64,000 nucleotides of DNA from Pseudomonas knackmussii B13 (GCF_000689415.1 NZ_HG322950.1:1116001-1180000), one strand, 5' to 3'; counted from the first letter of the stretch, positions 35,827 to 44,798 are shown. Program-made: numbers and translations. Notes: a model not told the origin generated them from the letters alone.

Positions 35827-37542
35827 ATGCGCATCGACCCCCGCCCGCTCCCCGCAACCCTGCCCGACCTCGGCAACCTGCCGCCCCTGCTGACCCGCCT
35901 GTACGCCGCCCGTGGCGTGAAGTCCGCCGACGAGCTGGACAAGGGCCTGGCGCGGCTGATCCCGTACAAGCTGCTCAAGGGCGTGGACGCGGCGGTGGAG
36001 CTGCTGGTCGAGGCGCTGGAGAAGCGCCAGCGCATCCTCTACGTCGGCGACTTCGATGCCGACGGCGCCACCGCCAGCAGCGTCGGCGTGCTGGCCCTGC
36101 GCATGCTCGGTGCGGCCTGGGTCGATTACCTGGTGCCGAATCGCTTCGAATACGGCTACGGCCTGACCCCGGAAATCGTCGCCGTGGCGCTTGAAAAGCG
36201 TCCGGACCTGCTGGTGACCGTGGACAACGGCATCTCCAGCATCGAGGGCGTCGCCGCGGCCAAGGCCGCCGGACTGCGCGTGCTGGTCACCGACCACCAC
36301 CTGCCTGGCCACGAACTGCCGGCCGCCGACGCCATCGTCAACCCCAACCAGCCGGGCTGCGAATTCCCCAGCAAGGCCATGGCCGGGGTCGGCGTGATCT
36401 TCTACGTGATGCTTGCCCTGCGCGCCCGCCTGCGCGAGCTGGACTGGTTCGCCCGCAGCGGTACACCCGAGCCGAACCTCGCCGAACTGCTCGACCTGGT
36501 GGCCCTGGGCAGCGTCGCCGACGTGGTGCCGCTGGACGCCAACAACCGCATCCTGGTGCACCAGGGCCTGGCGCGGATTCGCGCCGGTCGGGCCCGGCCG
36601 GGCCTGCGCGCACTGCTCGAAGTGGCCGGCCGCGACGCCCGGCGCATCACCTCCACCGACCTCGGCTTCATCCTCGGCCCACGCCTGAACGCGGCCGGGC
36701 GCCTGGACGACATGTCGCTGGGCATCGAATGCCTGCTCTGCGAGGACGAGGCCGTCGCCCGCGACATGGCGGTGCAACTCGACCAGCTCAACCAGGACCG
36801 CAAGGCCATCGAGCAGGGCATGCAGCGCGAGGCGCTGGCCCAGCTCAAGGAACTGCCGGAAGAGGAAATGCCCTTCGGCCTGTGCCTGTTCGACCCGGAC
36901 TGGCACCAGGGTGTGATCGGCATCCTCGCCTCGCGCCTGAAGGAGCGTTACCACCGCCCGACCATCGCCTTCGCCGACGCCGGCGATGGCCTGCTCAAGG
37001 GCTCGGCCCGCTCGGTGAATGGCCTGCACATCCGCGACGCGCTGGACGCGGTGGCAGCGCGGCATCCCGGCCTGATCAGCAAGTTCGGCGGCCACGCCAT
37101 GGCGGCCGGCCTGTCGCTGCCGCAGGAAAACTTCGGCGCCTTCGCCGCGGCCTTCGACGCCGAGGTGCGCCGCCAGCTCGACGAGGACGACCTCACCGGG
37201 CGCATCCTCTCCGACGGCCAACTCGGCCTGCCGGAATTCCACCTGGAACTGGCCCGCGCCCTGCGCCAGGCCGGCCCCTGGGGCCAGCACTTCCCCGAGC
37301 CGCTGTTCCACGGGGTGTTCCAGATCGTCCAGCAGCGCATCGTCGGCGAGCGCCACCTGAAACTGGTGCTCAAGACCGAATGCGGCTCGCTGCAACTTGA
37401 CGGCATCGCCTTCAACGTCGACCGCGAGGTCTGGCCGAACCCGACCGTGCGCTGGGCGGAGATGGCCTACAAGCTGGACGTCAACGAATACCGCGGCAAC
37501 GAAAGCGTGCAGCTGATGGTGGTGCACCTGGCGCCGCGCTGA
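35827..37542 (+). CDS. recJ: Single-stranded-DNA exonuclease RecJ
   Basis: 571 aa. 5'-3' ssDNA exonuclease of the DHH superfamily, acting in recombination and mismatch repair. Motifs: YVGDFDADGATASSVGVLAL (motif I), VTVDNGISSIEG (II), VTDHHLPGHELPAADAIVNP (III, DHH), LVALGSVADVVPLDANNR (IV) and the DHHA1 part GSARSVNGLHIRDAL...KFGGHAMAAGLSL. The start at 35827 gives the standard length. All metal ligands appear intact. Confidence 0.97.
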   Translation: MRIDPRPLPATLPDLGNLPPLLTRLYAARGVKSADELDKGLARLIPYKLLKGVDAAVELLVEALEKRQRILYVGDFDADGATASSVGVLALRMLGAAWVDYLVPNRFEYGYGLTPEIVAVALEKRPDLLVTVDNGISSIEGVAAAKAAGLRVLVTDHHLPGHELPAADAIVNPNQPGCEFPSKAMAGVGVIFYVMLALRARLRELDWFARSGTPEPNLAELLDLVALGSVADVVPLDANNRILVHQGLARIRAGRARPGLRALLEVAGRDARRITSTDLGFILGPRLNAAGRLDDMSLGIECLLCEDEAVARDMAVQLDQLNQDRKAIEQGMQREALAQLKELPEEEMPFGLCLFDPDWHQGVIGILASRLKERYHRPTIAFADAGDGLLKGSARSVNGLHIRDALDAVAARHPGLISKFGGHAMAAGLSLPQENFGAFAAAFDAEVRRQLDEDDLTGRILSDGQLGLPEFHLELARALRQAGPWGQHFPEPLFHGVFQIVQQRIVGERHLKLVLKTECGSLQLDGIAFNVDREVWPNPTVRWAEMAYKLDVNEYRGNESVQLMVVHLAPR

Positions 37543-37603
37543 GGGCGGCGGACTCCCGCTCCTACGCGCTCTCGTCTTCCCCGAGAACGCACGGCTCCGT
37601 CCA

Positions 37604-37686
37604 GTAGGGCGTATAACCGTTCGCGGTTATGCGCCGCAGCCTCGCGCGAAATCGGCGGATAACCCCTTTGGGGTTATTCGCCCTAC
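37604..37686. repeat. Two hairpins of the GGCGTANAACCG family
   Basis: ggcgtataaccg-ttcg-cggttatgcgcc (one G:T pair) at the left and ggataacccc-ttt-ggggttattcgcc at the right form an inverted pair around the TTCG/TTT loops. Related to the hairpin at 17437-17464. Located after recJ. Confidence 0.75.
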
Positions 37687-37719
37687 CAGAGCTGCCCCGC
37701 GGCTCTGGATCTTGCTCTT

Positions 37720-37980
37720 AGGGCTTCGAGAAAAACATCCGCACGCGCCGAACGCCCCTTTCAGAAGGCCGAGCGAAACCCCCGTAGAGGAGGTCGGGCG
37801 ACATGGATGTCGCACAAGCCCCGACTTGTACAGGGACGTATTTTCGGGGCGGACCTCTGGTGCGGGGGAGTTCGTGAGGGTAGCCCGGCTTCATCGGGCC
37901 CGTATGACGGGGCAAGCGCTTTGGTTACTTTTTGCGGGGGTGGCCTTCCACCGTTTGAGAAAGTGACTCGCCCGAGGGGG
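37720..37980. repeat. Longer dispersed intergenic element
   Basis: The segment from gggcttcgagaaaaacatcc to the end agtgactcgcccgagggggc contains several short palindromes (cgacatggatgtcg), an imperfect gcccggcttcatcgggc hairpin and the pair ggttactttttgcg / aaagtgactcgcccg. I recognise this type as a sequence seen repeatedly between genes in Pseudomonas and relatives. Short frames across it (84 aa plus, 65 aa minus) have no gene-like properties. The spacer 37543-38201 otherwise holds only repeats. Confidence 0.55.
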
Positions 37981-38034
37981 CGAAACAAAAAACTCTCCGA
38001 ACACGCCGAAGCGGCGCAGAAACACGAAGTCTTT

Positions 38035-38110
38035 GGGTCCCCGCGTTCGCGGGGATGACGTGAAGTGGAAACACGGTGCAATGCCGTTCGCGGATAAGAT
38101 CCGCTCCTAC
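38035..38110. repeat. CCCGCGTTCGCGGGG copy plus REP-like half
   Basis: GGTCCCCGCGTTCGCGGGGA with the following tgacg lies at the left. The right end has cgcggataagatccgctcct plus ac, a single half of the GTAGGAGCGG family. Both lie just upstream of the oxidoreductase gene. Confidence 0.75.
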
Positions 38111-38201
38111 AACGCCGTCCGCTTTTTCTCCCAGCTGAACGAAACGTCCGACTACAGTTGAAGTGTCGATCATTCGTTGAAAGAACCGAGGGAGTGTAGC
38201 C

Positions 38202-39308
38202 ATGAGCCAGCTGTTCGAGCCCCTGACCCTGCGCCAATTGACCCTGCCCAACCGCATCGGCGTTTCCCCCATGTGCCAGTACTCCGCCGAGGACGGCCTG
38301 GCCAACGATTGGCACCTTGTACACCTTGGGAGCCGTGCCGTGGGTGGCGCTGGGTTGGTCCTGGTCGAGGCCACCGCCGTAGTGCCGGAAGGGCGCATCA
38401 CCGATCGAGACCTGGGCCTGTGGAAGGATGAACAGGTCGAGCCGTTGCGGCGGATCACCCGTTTCATCGAGTCGCAGGGCGCGGTGGCCGGCGTCCAGCT
38501 GGCTCACGCCGGGCGCAAGGCCAGTACTTATGCGCCCTGGCTGGCCAAGCCCGGCAGCGTGCCGGTGAGCGAGGGCGGTTGGGTGCCGGTGGCGCCTTCG
38601 GCCATTGCCTTCGATCCCAAGCACACCACGCCCACACCGCTGACCGAAGAGCAGATGGCCGGCGTGGTGCAGGCCTTCGTGCGCTCCGCCGAGCGGGCCC
38701 TGGCCGCCGGTTTCAAGGTGGTCGAGGTGCATGCCGCGCACGGCTATCTGCTGCATCAGTTCCTTTCGCCGCTGTCGAACCAGCGCCGAGACCAGTACGG
38801 CGGCTGCTTCGAGAACCGCATCCGCTTCCTGCTCGAAGTGACCCAGGCGGTACGCGAGGTCTGGCCGGCGGAACTGCCGCTGCTGGTGCGCCTGTCGGCC
38901 ACCGACTGGGTGGAGGACGGCTGGAACCCGGACGAAACCGTCGAGCTGGCGCGACGCCTGAAGGCGCTGGGTGTCGACCTGATCGACGTGTCTTCCGGCG
39001 GCACTGCGGTGAACGCCGAGATCCCGGTGGGCCCCGGCTACCAGACCCAGTTCGCCGAGCGCGTGCGCAAGGAAGCGGAGATCGCCAGCAGCACCGTCGG
39101 CATGATCACCGAGCCGGTGCAGGCCGAGCACATCCTGCGCACTGGCCAGGCCGACCTGATCCTGCTGGCGCGCGAGCTGCTGCGCGAGCCCTACTGGCCG
39201 CTGAATGCCGCCGATGAGCTGGGCGGCCAGCAGGTGCCCTGGCCGGCGCAGTACCTGCGCGCGGCCCATCGCGGCACGCCGGCGCGCAAACCCTTCGGCG
39301 AGTCCTGA
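38202..39308 (+). CDS. NADH:flavin oxidoreductase, Old Yellow Enzyme family
   Basis: 368 aa, with GAGGGAG before the ATG. FMN-binding TIM barrel of the YqjM/XenA class: ISPMCQYSAEDG-like segment (here VSPMCQYSAEDGLANDWH, redox-tuning Cys near 25), QLAHAGRKAS, the substrate-binding His pair in VEVHAAHGYLLHQFLSPLSN, DQYGGCFENRIRF and the C-terminal FMN-phosphate site LILLARELLREPYW. It reduces activated alkenes or nitro compounds with NAD(P)H. It stands alone after the long repeat spacer. Confidence 0.9.
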   Translation: MSQLFEPLTLRQLTLPNRIGVSPMCQYSAEDGLANDWHLVHLGSRAVGGAGLVLVEATAVVPEGRITDRDLGLWKDEQVEPLRRITRFIESQGAVAGVQLAHAGRKASTYAPWLAKPGSVPVSEGGWVPVAPSAIAFDPKHTTPTPLTEEQMAGVVQAFVRSAERALAAGFKVVEVHAAHGYLLHQFLSPLSNQRRDQYGGCFENRIRFLLEVTQAVREVWPAELPLLVRLSATDWVEDGWNPDETVELARRLKALGVDLIDVSSGGTAVNAEIPVGPGYQTQFAERVRKEAEIASSTVGMITEPVQAEHILRTGQADLILLARELLREPYWPLNAADELGGQQVPWPAQYLRAAHRGTPARKPFGES

Positions 39309-39446
39309 GAAGGGGCAGGGGGCCGTTCGTCGGACGGCCCCCTGCGAATCCCCTGTCGGAAACTGTGAGGGGCGTCACGTAATGCCATTTTGCTGCTATC
39401 CTCCCCGGCGTCGCGTCAGGATGACGCACTAGACCCTAGGAAGAGC

Positions 39447-39776
39447 ATGGACGCCCGCACCCCACCCTCCGCCATGCCGGAGTCGGAGATCGCCCTCCTG
39501 GCGAACATCCTGGCCCTGGCGACCCGCAACATGTCCGCCATCAGCACCTTGCTCGGCCAGCTTTCCCTGGAACTCGGCCGCAGCACCGATCCGCATCTGC
39601 AGCAGGTCGGCCAGCGCGCGGTGAACGACATCGGCCACCTGGCCGCCGACCTCGATACCCAGTGGCAGCTGATCGGCAGCCTGGCGCGCTTCTGCCCGCT
39701 GCTCAAGCGCACCGGCGTGAAGCCGCAGCCGGTGCTCACGGAAATCCACATCACCGAACTGCCCAGCCACGACTGA
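39447..39776 (+). CDS. Hypothetical helical protein, 109 aa
   Basis: The ATG at 39447 has AGGAAGAGC upstream. The body (SEIALLANILALATRNMSAI, STLLGQLSLELGRS, QQVGQRAVNDIGHLAADLDT) is amphipathic and helical, without a signal peptide, Cys or a recognised domain. It is convergent with the Hpt protein gene; the two stops are 130 nt apart. I do not recognise the family. A link to the neighbouring phosphorelay genes is only a guess from position. Confidence 0.6.
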   Translation: MDARTPPSAMPESEIALLANILALATRNMSAISTLLGQLSLELGRSTDPHLQQVGQRAVNDIGHLAADLDTQWQLIGSLARFCPLLKRTGVKPQPVLTEIHITELPSHD

Positions 39777-39908
39777 TCCCGTTCGGGAGCCGCCGCACCG
39801 GCCTGCGTGGGGGACACGGATGCACACGCTGGCCGGTGCGACGGAGGCGGCAGTCTGCCGCAGGGGCGTTGGAGCGCCCATTGGACGCGTCTGGAAATCG
39901 CCCGGCGC

Positions 39909-40487
39909 CTAGATCGGATCGGCCAGGCGGCGTTCGACGTCTTCGAGCAGCGCACCCAGGCAGGCCCGCAGTCGCTCCAGTTGCTCGCCGATGCCGGCCG
40001 GATTGCACTCCAGCGCCTGCTCCACGTCCTGGCAGGCGCGCAGCAACCCCGGGGCATCTATGGTGCAGGCGAGCCCGCTGAGCCGGTGCAGCGCCTGCTG
40101 CAGGGGTTCGTGCCATTGAGCCGCCGACTGCAGGCGCTGGCGCTCCTCGATGAGGTTGTGGCGCAGCGCGCCCAGCAGCTGCGCGAGCCAATGCGGGTCG
40201 GCATTCAGGCCGCTCAGGTGGTCCAGGTCGAAACCGGCCTCGTACATGAGGGACTTGCGCCGGGCTGTCTCGCACTCTGGTCGTCTACGGCGCCAGATCA
40301 GCGCGAGGGCCGAGATGACCAGCGCAGCGTCGGACAGCGGCTGCCAGGGAAACTCCGGGAGCAGGGTGTTCGGCACATGCGCCAGGGTGAACAGCGCGCC
40401 GGCGCTCAGTGGCAGCAACACCGCAAGGCTGCCGGCCGGCAACTCGCAGGCGACGCGCTCAGCACGCGGGCGCATGGGCCAGTCCAC
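39909..40487 (-). CDS. Membrane-anchored Hpt-domain protein
   Basis: 192 aa from a GTG at 40487 (ATG 40475 is the alternative); the start overlaps the response regulator gene by 29 nt. Two hydrophobic segments (about residues 19-37 and 52-66) are followed by RRRRP, placing the rest in the cytoplasm. Residues about 100-190 form a helical bundle with HRLSG around His134 (HxLxG, the phospho-accepting motif of Hpt domains), then LLRACQDVEQAL. No kinase, HAMP or receiver domain is present. It could relay phosphate to the adjacent RcsB-like regulator, as RcsD does for RcsB. Hpt assignment is by motif. Confidence 0.65.
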   Translation of the reverse strand: MDWPMRPRAERVACELPAGSLAVLLPLSAGALFTLAHVPNTLLPEFPWQPLSDAALVISALALIWRRRRPECETARRKSLMYEAGFDLDHLSGLNADPHWLAQLLGALRHNLIEERQRLQSAAQWHEPLQQALHRLSGLACTIDAPGLLRACQDVEQALECNPAGIGEQLERLRACLGALLEDVERRLADPI

Positions 40488-41112
40488 TTTCCTGGAGATA
40501 GAGGTAGAGCGCGGCGTTGGTGTCCAGCCCGAGCTTGCGCATGGCGCTGCACTTCTGCGAGCTGATGGTCTGTTTGCTGCGGTTCAGGCGTCCGGCGATC
40601 TCGCCCACGGTCAGGCCGCCGCCATACAGGCGCAGCACCTCCACTTCGCGCGGCGAGAGCGTGGTGCAGACCGGCGTCTCGCCGGTCTGGTCGGCGACAC
40701 GCCGCAATTGCTGTTCGAAGCTGTGCGAGAGGAAGGGTTTGCGCTCGCTGTTGAGGATGGCCCGGGGCAGGTCGGTGAGCAGGCCGCGCTTGCTCACCAG
40801 GCCGCGCAGGCCCAGGTCGAGCAGGGCGCGCACCAGCGCCGGGTGATCGAGCATGGTCACCACTATGACCGGCAGCTGCGGGTAGTGCCGGCGGACGCGC
40901 TGGATCATCTGCAGGCCGTCGGCCTGCTGCGCGCCGGCGAGCATGAGGTCGGTGATCAGCAGGTCGCAGGCATGGGTCTTGAGCAGCGCTTGCAGGCCAT
41001 CGGCGTCCTGCGCCTGGCCAACGATGGTCAGGCGCGGGTCGGCTTCCAGCAGGCAGCGCATGCCGATGAGGGTGATGGGGTGGTCGTCGACGAGAATGAT
41101 TCGAGTGGGCAT
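40459..41112 (-). CDS. RcsB-like response regulator (receiver + LuxR-type HTH)
   Basis: 217 aa from ATG 41112 (MPTRIILVDDHPITLIGMRC). Receiver: acidic Asp9-Asp10, phospho-acceptor Asp55 in LLITDLML, Thr in VIVVTMLD and Lys in GLVSKRG. Output: LSPREVEVLRLYGGGLTVGE, then NRSKQTISSQKCSAMRKLGL, which resembles RcsB (NRSIKTISSQK) more than NarL or BvgA. No histidine kinase gene is adjacent; the only partner is the overlapping Hpt protein. It is probably a DNA-binding regulator of unknown targets. Confidence 0.86.
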   Translation of the reverse strand: MPTRIILVDDHPITLIGMRCLLEADPRLTIVGQAQDADGLQALLKTHACDLLITDLMLAGAQQADGLQMIQRVRRHYPQLPVIVVTMLDHPALVRALLDLGLRGLVSKRGLLTDLPRAILNSERKPFLSHSFEQQLRRVADQTGETPVCTTLSPREVEVLRLYGGGLTVGEIAGRLNRSKQTISSQKCSAMRKLGLDTNAALYLYLQESGLAHAPAC

Positions 41113-41365
41113 CGGTGCAACGCAGGCAAGGTGAATGAAAGGTCTGACACTTGAGGTGTCTTTTGCCGGCGTAATGTCCACGAAACGTCAGAAGGAAATG
41201 TTCCCATGATGCGTAGGACTTTTCCCGTATCTGCCAGGCGCGGCCGCTTTTGCGCAGGGGCGGGCGAGGGCTGGCGCGGGTGACTGCGGAGTCACGGGAG
41301 GAGGAACGGAGGCAGGAGGGCGCCTGATCGCCGCCGCGCTTTGCACGGCAGCGACCAGGGCTGGA

Positions 41366-42526
41366 TCAGGCGCCGGCTTGCGCCAGTTCGAAGCTCAGGC
41401 GCAGCGCCCAGGGCAGGTCGCAGTCGCCGACGCGGATCGGTTGCAGCATGTCGACGTGGCTGCCTTTCTGCTGTTGCCAGGCGCGGCCCTGGGCGATGGC
41501 CGCGAAGGCTTCGGCCGGAAGGTCGTTGGCCTTTCCGCCCAGGCGTGCGGCCTCGGGATGGCTGACCCAGGTGCCGGCGTTGGACAGCAGCTGGTAGTGG
41601 CCGTTGCCCATGGGCGTGAGCGGCGCCAGGCTTTCCTGCAGTTGCTGCAGGGTGTAGTCGGCGCCGAGGATGCCGAGGAAACGGCCATTGGCGTACATCG
41701 GCGTCATGAACGAGGTCATCAGCACCGTGGAGCCGCCGACGGCGTATTCGTAGGGTTCCATGAACACGTCGCGGCCCTTGTCGCGCGGCACCTGGTACCA
41801 GTCGCCGGAGCCGTCGGCGCGGTCGTAGCCGACCAGGCATTCGCGCTGCGGCAGGCCGCTGCCGCGGTGCCAGTAGGCCATCAGCCGGCCGGTGGCGTCA
41901 TGCCCGCTGGCGCCGGCGAACTCGGCGTCGCGGCCGTCCAGGGCATTGGGCTCGCAACCGCAGGCGAAGGCCAGCAGGTCGGGGTTACGGCTCAGGTATT
42001 CCTGCATCACCGCGTCCACCTGCTCGCGTTGCGGGCCGAGGTTGCGGCTCTTCATGCCGACGATGAAGTTCTTCAGGCCGTAGAGCGCCGTGGCCATGTT
42101 CGAGAAGCGCGCCTCCAGGCGCTGCGCCTCGCTGGAGAGCAGCACCTGCGCGGTATCCAGCAGGCTGGAGTGTTCGGCGCGCTCGACGTCGGAGAGGGCC
42201 TTGGCGCTCTCGCTGCGGATCGAGGCGACCACGTTGCCGATGTCGGCGGTGGCGTTGGCCGATTGCGTGGCCAGGCGGCGCACCTCGTCGGCGACCACGG
42301 CGAAGCCGCGCCCGCTCTCGCCGGCGCGGGCGGCCTCGATGGCGGCGTTGAGCGCCACCAGGTTGGTGTTCTTGGCGATCTGCTTGATCACCTCGGAAAC
42401 CTTGCTGATCTCGGTCCAGCGCAGGTTGAGGTCGGCGATCAGCAGCTTGACCTGGTCGATGGTCGAGCGGGTTTCATCGGTGGCTGCCGGCTTGGCCGCA
42501 GCGGGGCGTACGAGGGTGCTCTGCAT
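41366..42526 (-). CDS. Soluble chemoreceptor with C-terminal Cache domain
   Basis: 386 aa. The N-terminal part (about 1-140) holds the MCP signalling tip: VIKQIAKNTNLVALNAAIEA, then ARAGESGRGFAVVADEVRRL. The C-terminal 230 residues look like a Cache/PDC sensor (DWYQVPRDKGRDVFMEPYEY, TSFMTPMYANGRFLGILGAD, YTLQQLQESL). No membrane helix is present, so both parts should be cytoplasmic, the reverse of normal receptors, where the Cache domain is periplasmic and N-terminal. It may be a soluble receptor for an internal metabolite. It lies downstream of the polyamine genes. Confidence 0.8.
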   Translation of the reverse strand: MQSTLVRPAAAKPAATDETRSTIDQVKLLIADLNLRWTEISKVSEVIKQIAKNTNLVALNAAIEAARAGESGRGFAVVADEVRRLATQSANATADIGNVVASIRSESAKALSDVERAEHSSLLDTAQVLLSSEAQRLEARFSNMATALYGLKNFIVGMKSRNLGPQREQVDAVMQEYLSRNPDLLAFACGCEPNALDGRDAEFAGASGHDATGRLMAYWHRGSGLPQRECLVGYDRADGSGDWYQVPRDKGRDVFMEPYEYAVGGSTVLMTSFMTPMYANGRFLGILGADYTLQQLQESLAPLTPMGNGHYQLLSNAGTWVSHPEAARLGGKANDLPAEAFAAIAQGRAWQQQKGSHVDMLQPIRVGDCDLPWALRLSFELAQAGA

Positions 42527-42675
42527 GATGGGTTACTGCGTTGGCTGTCGATGGGCGTCTGTGGCGGCAGGCGAGGAAATCACGCTGTTATGAATGTGTC
42601 GGCCGCTCTGGCAAAAGCCTGAGCGGCCGATTGCGAAGGTGGCGGAACGGGCGTGTCGCCCCGCCAGCCGAAGGC

Positions 42676-43152
42676 TTACCAGCCTAATTGTTTGTGCAGG
42701 CCCAGGGCATCGTAGTAATCGCCCTGGTAGACGATCTTGCCGCCCTTCACCTTCACGAAGCTCACACCGTCGAACGACAGCGGCTTGTTGGTCGCCGGGG
42801 TCTGGGCATCCCAGGCGCCGGTGTTGGTGCCGCTGAAGGTCCACTGGAAGGCGATGCCGTCCTTGCTGACGATGGGCGTGCCGTTCATTTTCCACTTCAG
42901 GTCCGGCACGGCGTTGACGAACACCTTGATCACGTTGTCGCGCGCGGCGTCGTGGCCTTTCTGCGGGGTGCCGACGGTGACGTCGAAGTACTCCACGTCC
43001 TTGGCCATGTAGCTGGCCGCCTTCTCGGCATCGTGGGCGTTCCACGCGGCCATGTAGGCGTCGACGATCTTTTTCGGGTTGTCAGCCGCCTGGGCGAGGC
43101 CGGCGAGTGTGAACAGCGACAGCAGGAACAACGCTCTGATGAGGTGACGCAT
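42676..43152 (-). CDS. Secreted NTF2/SnoaL-like protein
   Basis: 158 aa from ATG 43152, with GGAGG upstream. Signal peptide MRHLIRALFLLSLFTLAGLA followed by QA-A. The mature part (IVDAYMAAWNAHDAEKAASY, GTPQKGHDAARDNVIKVFVN, AVPDLKWKMNG) is a SnoaL-like ester-cyclase/NTF2 fold. In the family this cavity binds small hydrophobic molecules; catalysis is uncertain. The periplasmic location beside a permease gene suggests a small-molecule role. Confidence 0.78.
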   Translation of the reverse strand: MRHLIRALFLLSLFTLAGLAQAADNPKKIVDAYMAAWNAHDAEKAASYMAKDVEYFDVTVGTPQKGHDAARDNVIKVFVNAVPDLKWKMNGTPIVSKDGIAFQWTFSGTNTGAWDAQTPATNKPLSFDGVSFVKVKGGKIVYQGDYYDALGLHKQLGW

Positions 43153-43286
43153 GCTTGCCTCCGTTGCGGGCACCGCCCGCGGGTGTTGGGCCTTTGGCCC
43201 GGGTTCGGCGCGCCGGCATTACTGCGTGCCGGCGCACCTGGAACGCTGCCGCCGGTCACGCTCTCACGCGGCCGGCGGCGGGTGCA

Positions 43287-44798
43287 TCAGGCGGCTTCGG
43301 CCGCGCCGGCACCCTTGGCGGTAGTGCGGCCGCTGACCTTCCAGGCGTCGCCGGCGGGGGCGTTTCCACGGTCGTACGGCTTGCGCAGCCACATGTACAC
43401 CAGGCCTGCGCCGATCACGATCAGCGTAGTCAGGACCATCGCGTAGTTGATGTACCAGGGCGAAGCCGGGCTACGCGGCCAGGCCATGTTGACGATCGCA
43501 CCCACGCCATAGAGCAGGGCGCCGATGTTGACCAGCGTGCCCCACTTGCCGAGGGTGAACTGGCCGCTCGGCACCCAGCCGCGGGCACGGGCGAAGAGGG
43601 CGGCGGCGACGATCATCTGGAAGGCCAGGTAGATGCCGATGGCGGCGAAGCTGACGATGGTCGCCACGGCGTCCTCCAGCACGAAGCCCAGGGCGATGAT
43701 CGCTGCGGGAATCACGCCGCAGGTGATCAGCGCCGGCACCGGCACGTGGGTGTTGGGCGACAGGCGCTTGAGCAGGCCGCTGCCGATCACCATCTCGTCC
43801 CGCGCATAAGCGTAGAGCAGGCGGCTGGCGGCGGCTTGCAGGCTGATCACGCAGGAGACGAAGGACACGGTCACCACGGCCATCACCACGCGCGAGCCGA
43901 TCGGGCCGAAGGCGTTGTTGAGGATGGTGCCGACCGGGTCGGTGTCCTTGCCGGAGATCACCGCAGCCATGTCCGGCACGGCCAGGATCAGCGCCAGGCA
44001 AGCGAACATCGCCGCCACGCCGCCGATGTAGATGGTCATGCGCATGGCCTTGGGAATGCGCTTGCTCGGGTTCGGGGTTTCCTCGGCGACGTCGCCGCAG
44101 GCCTCGAAGCCGTAGTACAGGAACATCCCGGCCAGGGAGGCGGTGAGGAACGCCGGCAGGTAGGAGCCTTCAGCCGAGCCGATGCCGAAGGTGTCGAACA
44201 GCGCGCTGAACGGCTGGTGACGTTCGAACAGCAGCAGGTACACGCCCACCACGACCGCGCCGGCCAGTTCGCAGAGGAAGCCGAACATGGCGATGCGCGC
44301 CAGGGTCTTGGTGCCGCTGAGGTTGATCAGCGTGGCCAGCAGGGTCAGCACCAGGGCGACGTAGATGTTGGTCGTCGAGCTGGGCGCGAAGCCGAGCATG
44401 GCGGCGATGTACGGGCCGGCGCCGACGGCGACCGCGGCGATGGTCACGCACAGGGCGCAGGCGTAGATCCAGCCCACCATCCAGGCCCAGCGCTTGCCGA
44501 CCAGGCGACGCGCCCAGGGGTAGACGCCACCGGAAATCGGGAACTGCGAAACCACTTCGCCGAAGACCAGGCAGACCAGCAGCTGGCCGAGGCCGATCAG
44601 CAGGTACGACCAGAACATCGGCGGGCCGCCTGCGGCGAGGCACAGGCCGAACAGGGTGTAGACGCCCACGACGGGCGACAGGTAGGTGAAGCCCAGGGCG
44701 AAGTTCTCCCACAGGCTCATGGTGCGATTGAAGTTGGACGTGTAGCCCAGCGCGCGCAGTTGTTCTGCGTCGCGATCGGCTGCGGATGGCGTGCTCAT
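43287..44798 (-). CDS. APC-family amino acid/amine permease
   Basis: 503 aa with about 12 membrane helices. LGYTSNFNRTMSLWENFALG and FTYLSPVVGVYTLFGLCLAA, then GGVYPWARRLVGKRWAWMVG, are typical of the amino acid/choline/GABA permease branch (ACT) of the APC superfamily. YGFEACGDVAEETPNPSKRI is the conserved loop after helix 6. The start is ATG 44798. It lies 244 nt downstream of patD with a hairpin in between, so it may transport a diamine, GABA or a related amino acid. The substrate is inferred from context only. Confidence 0.88.
   Translation of the reverse strand: MSTPSAADRDAEQLRALGYTSNFNRTMSLWENFALGFTYLSPVVGVYTLFGLCLAAGGPPMFWSYLLIGLGQLLVCLVFGEVVSQFPISGGVYPWARRLVGKRWAWMVGWIYACALCVTIAAVAVGAGPYIAAMLGFAPSSTTNIYVALVLTLLATLINLSGTKTLARIAMFGFLCELAGAVVVGVYLLLFERHQPFSALFDTFGIGSAEGSYLPAFLTASLAGMFLYYGFEACGDVAEETPNPSKRIPKAMRMTIYIGGVAAMFACLALILAVPDMAAVISGKDTDPVGTILNNAFGPIGSRVVMAVVTVSFVSCVISLQAAASRLLYAYARDEMVIGSGLLKRLSPNTHVPVPALITCGVIPAAIIALGFVLEDAVATIVSFAAIGIYLAFQMIVAAALFARARGWVPSGQFTLGKWGTLVNIGALLYGVGAIVNMAWPRSPASPWYINYAMVLTTLIVIGAGLVYMWLRKPYDRGNAPAGDAWKVSGRTTAKGAGAAEAA

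Noticed and set aside
37712..37966. 84-codon ORF in the repeat spacer after recJ
   Set aside because: No ribosome site; it spans a dispersed palindromic element, so any coding appearance is due to the repeat.
41203..41283. Possible 26-codon ORF (ATGATGCGTAGG...) with AAGGAAA upstream
   Set aside because: The ribosome-site spacing is plausible, but the predicted peptide is Arg/Gly-rich without features and cannot be supported from one sequence.
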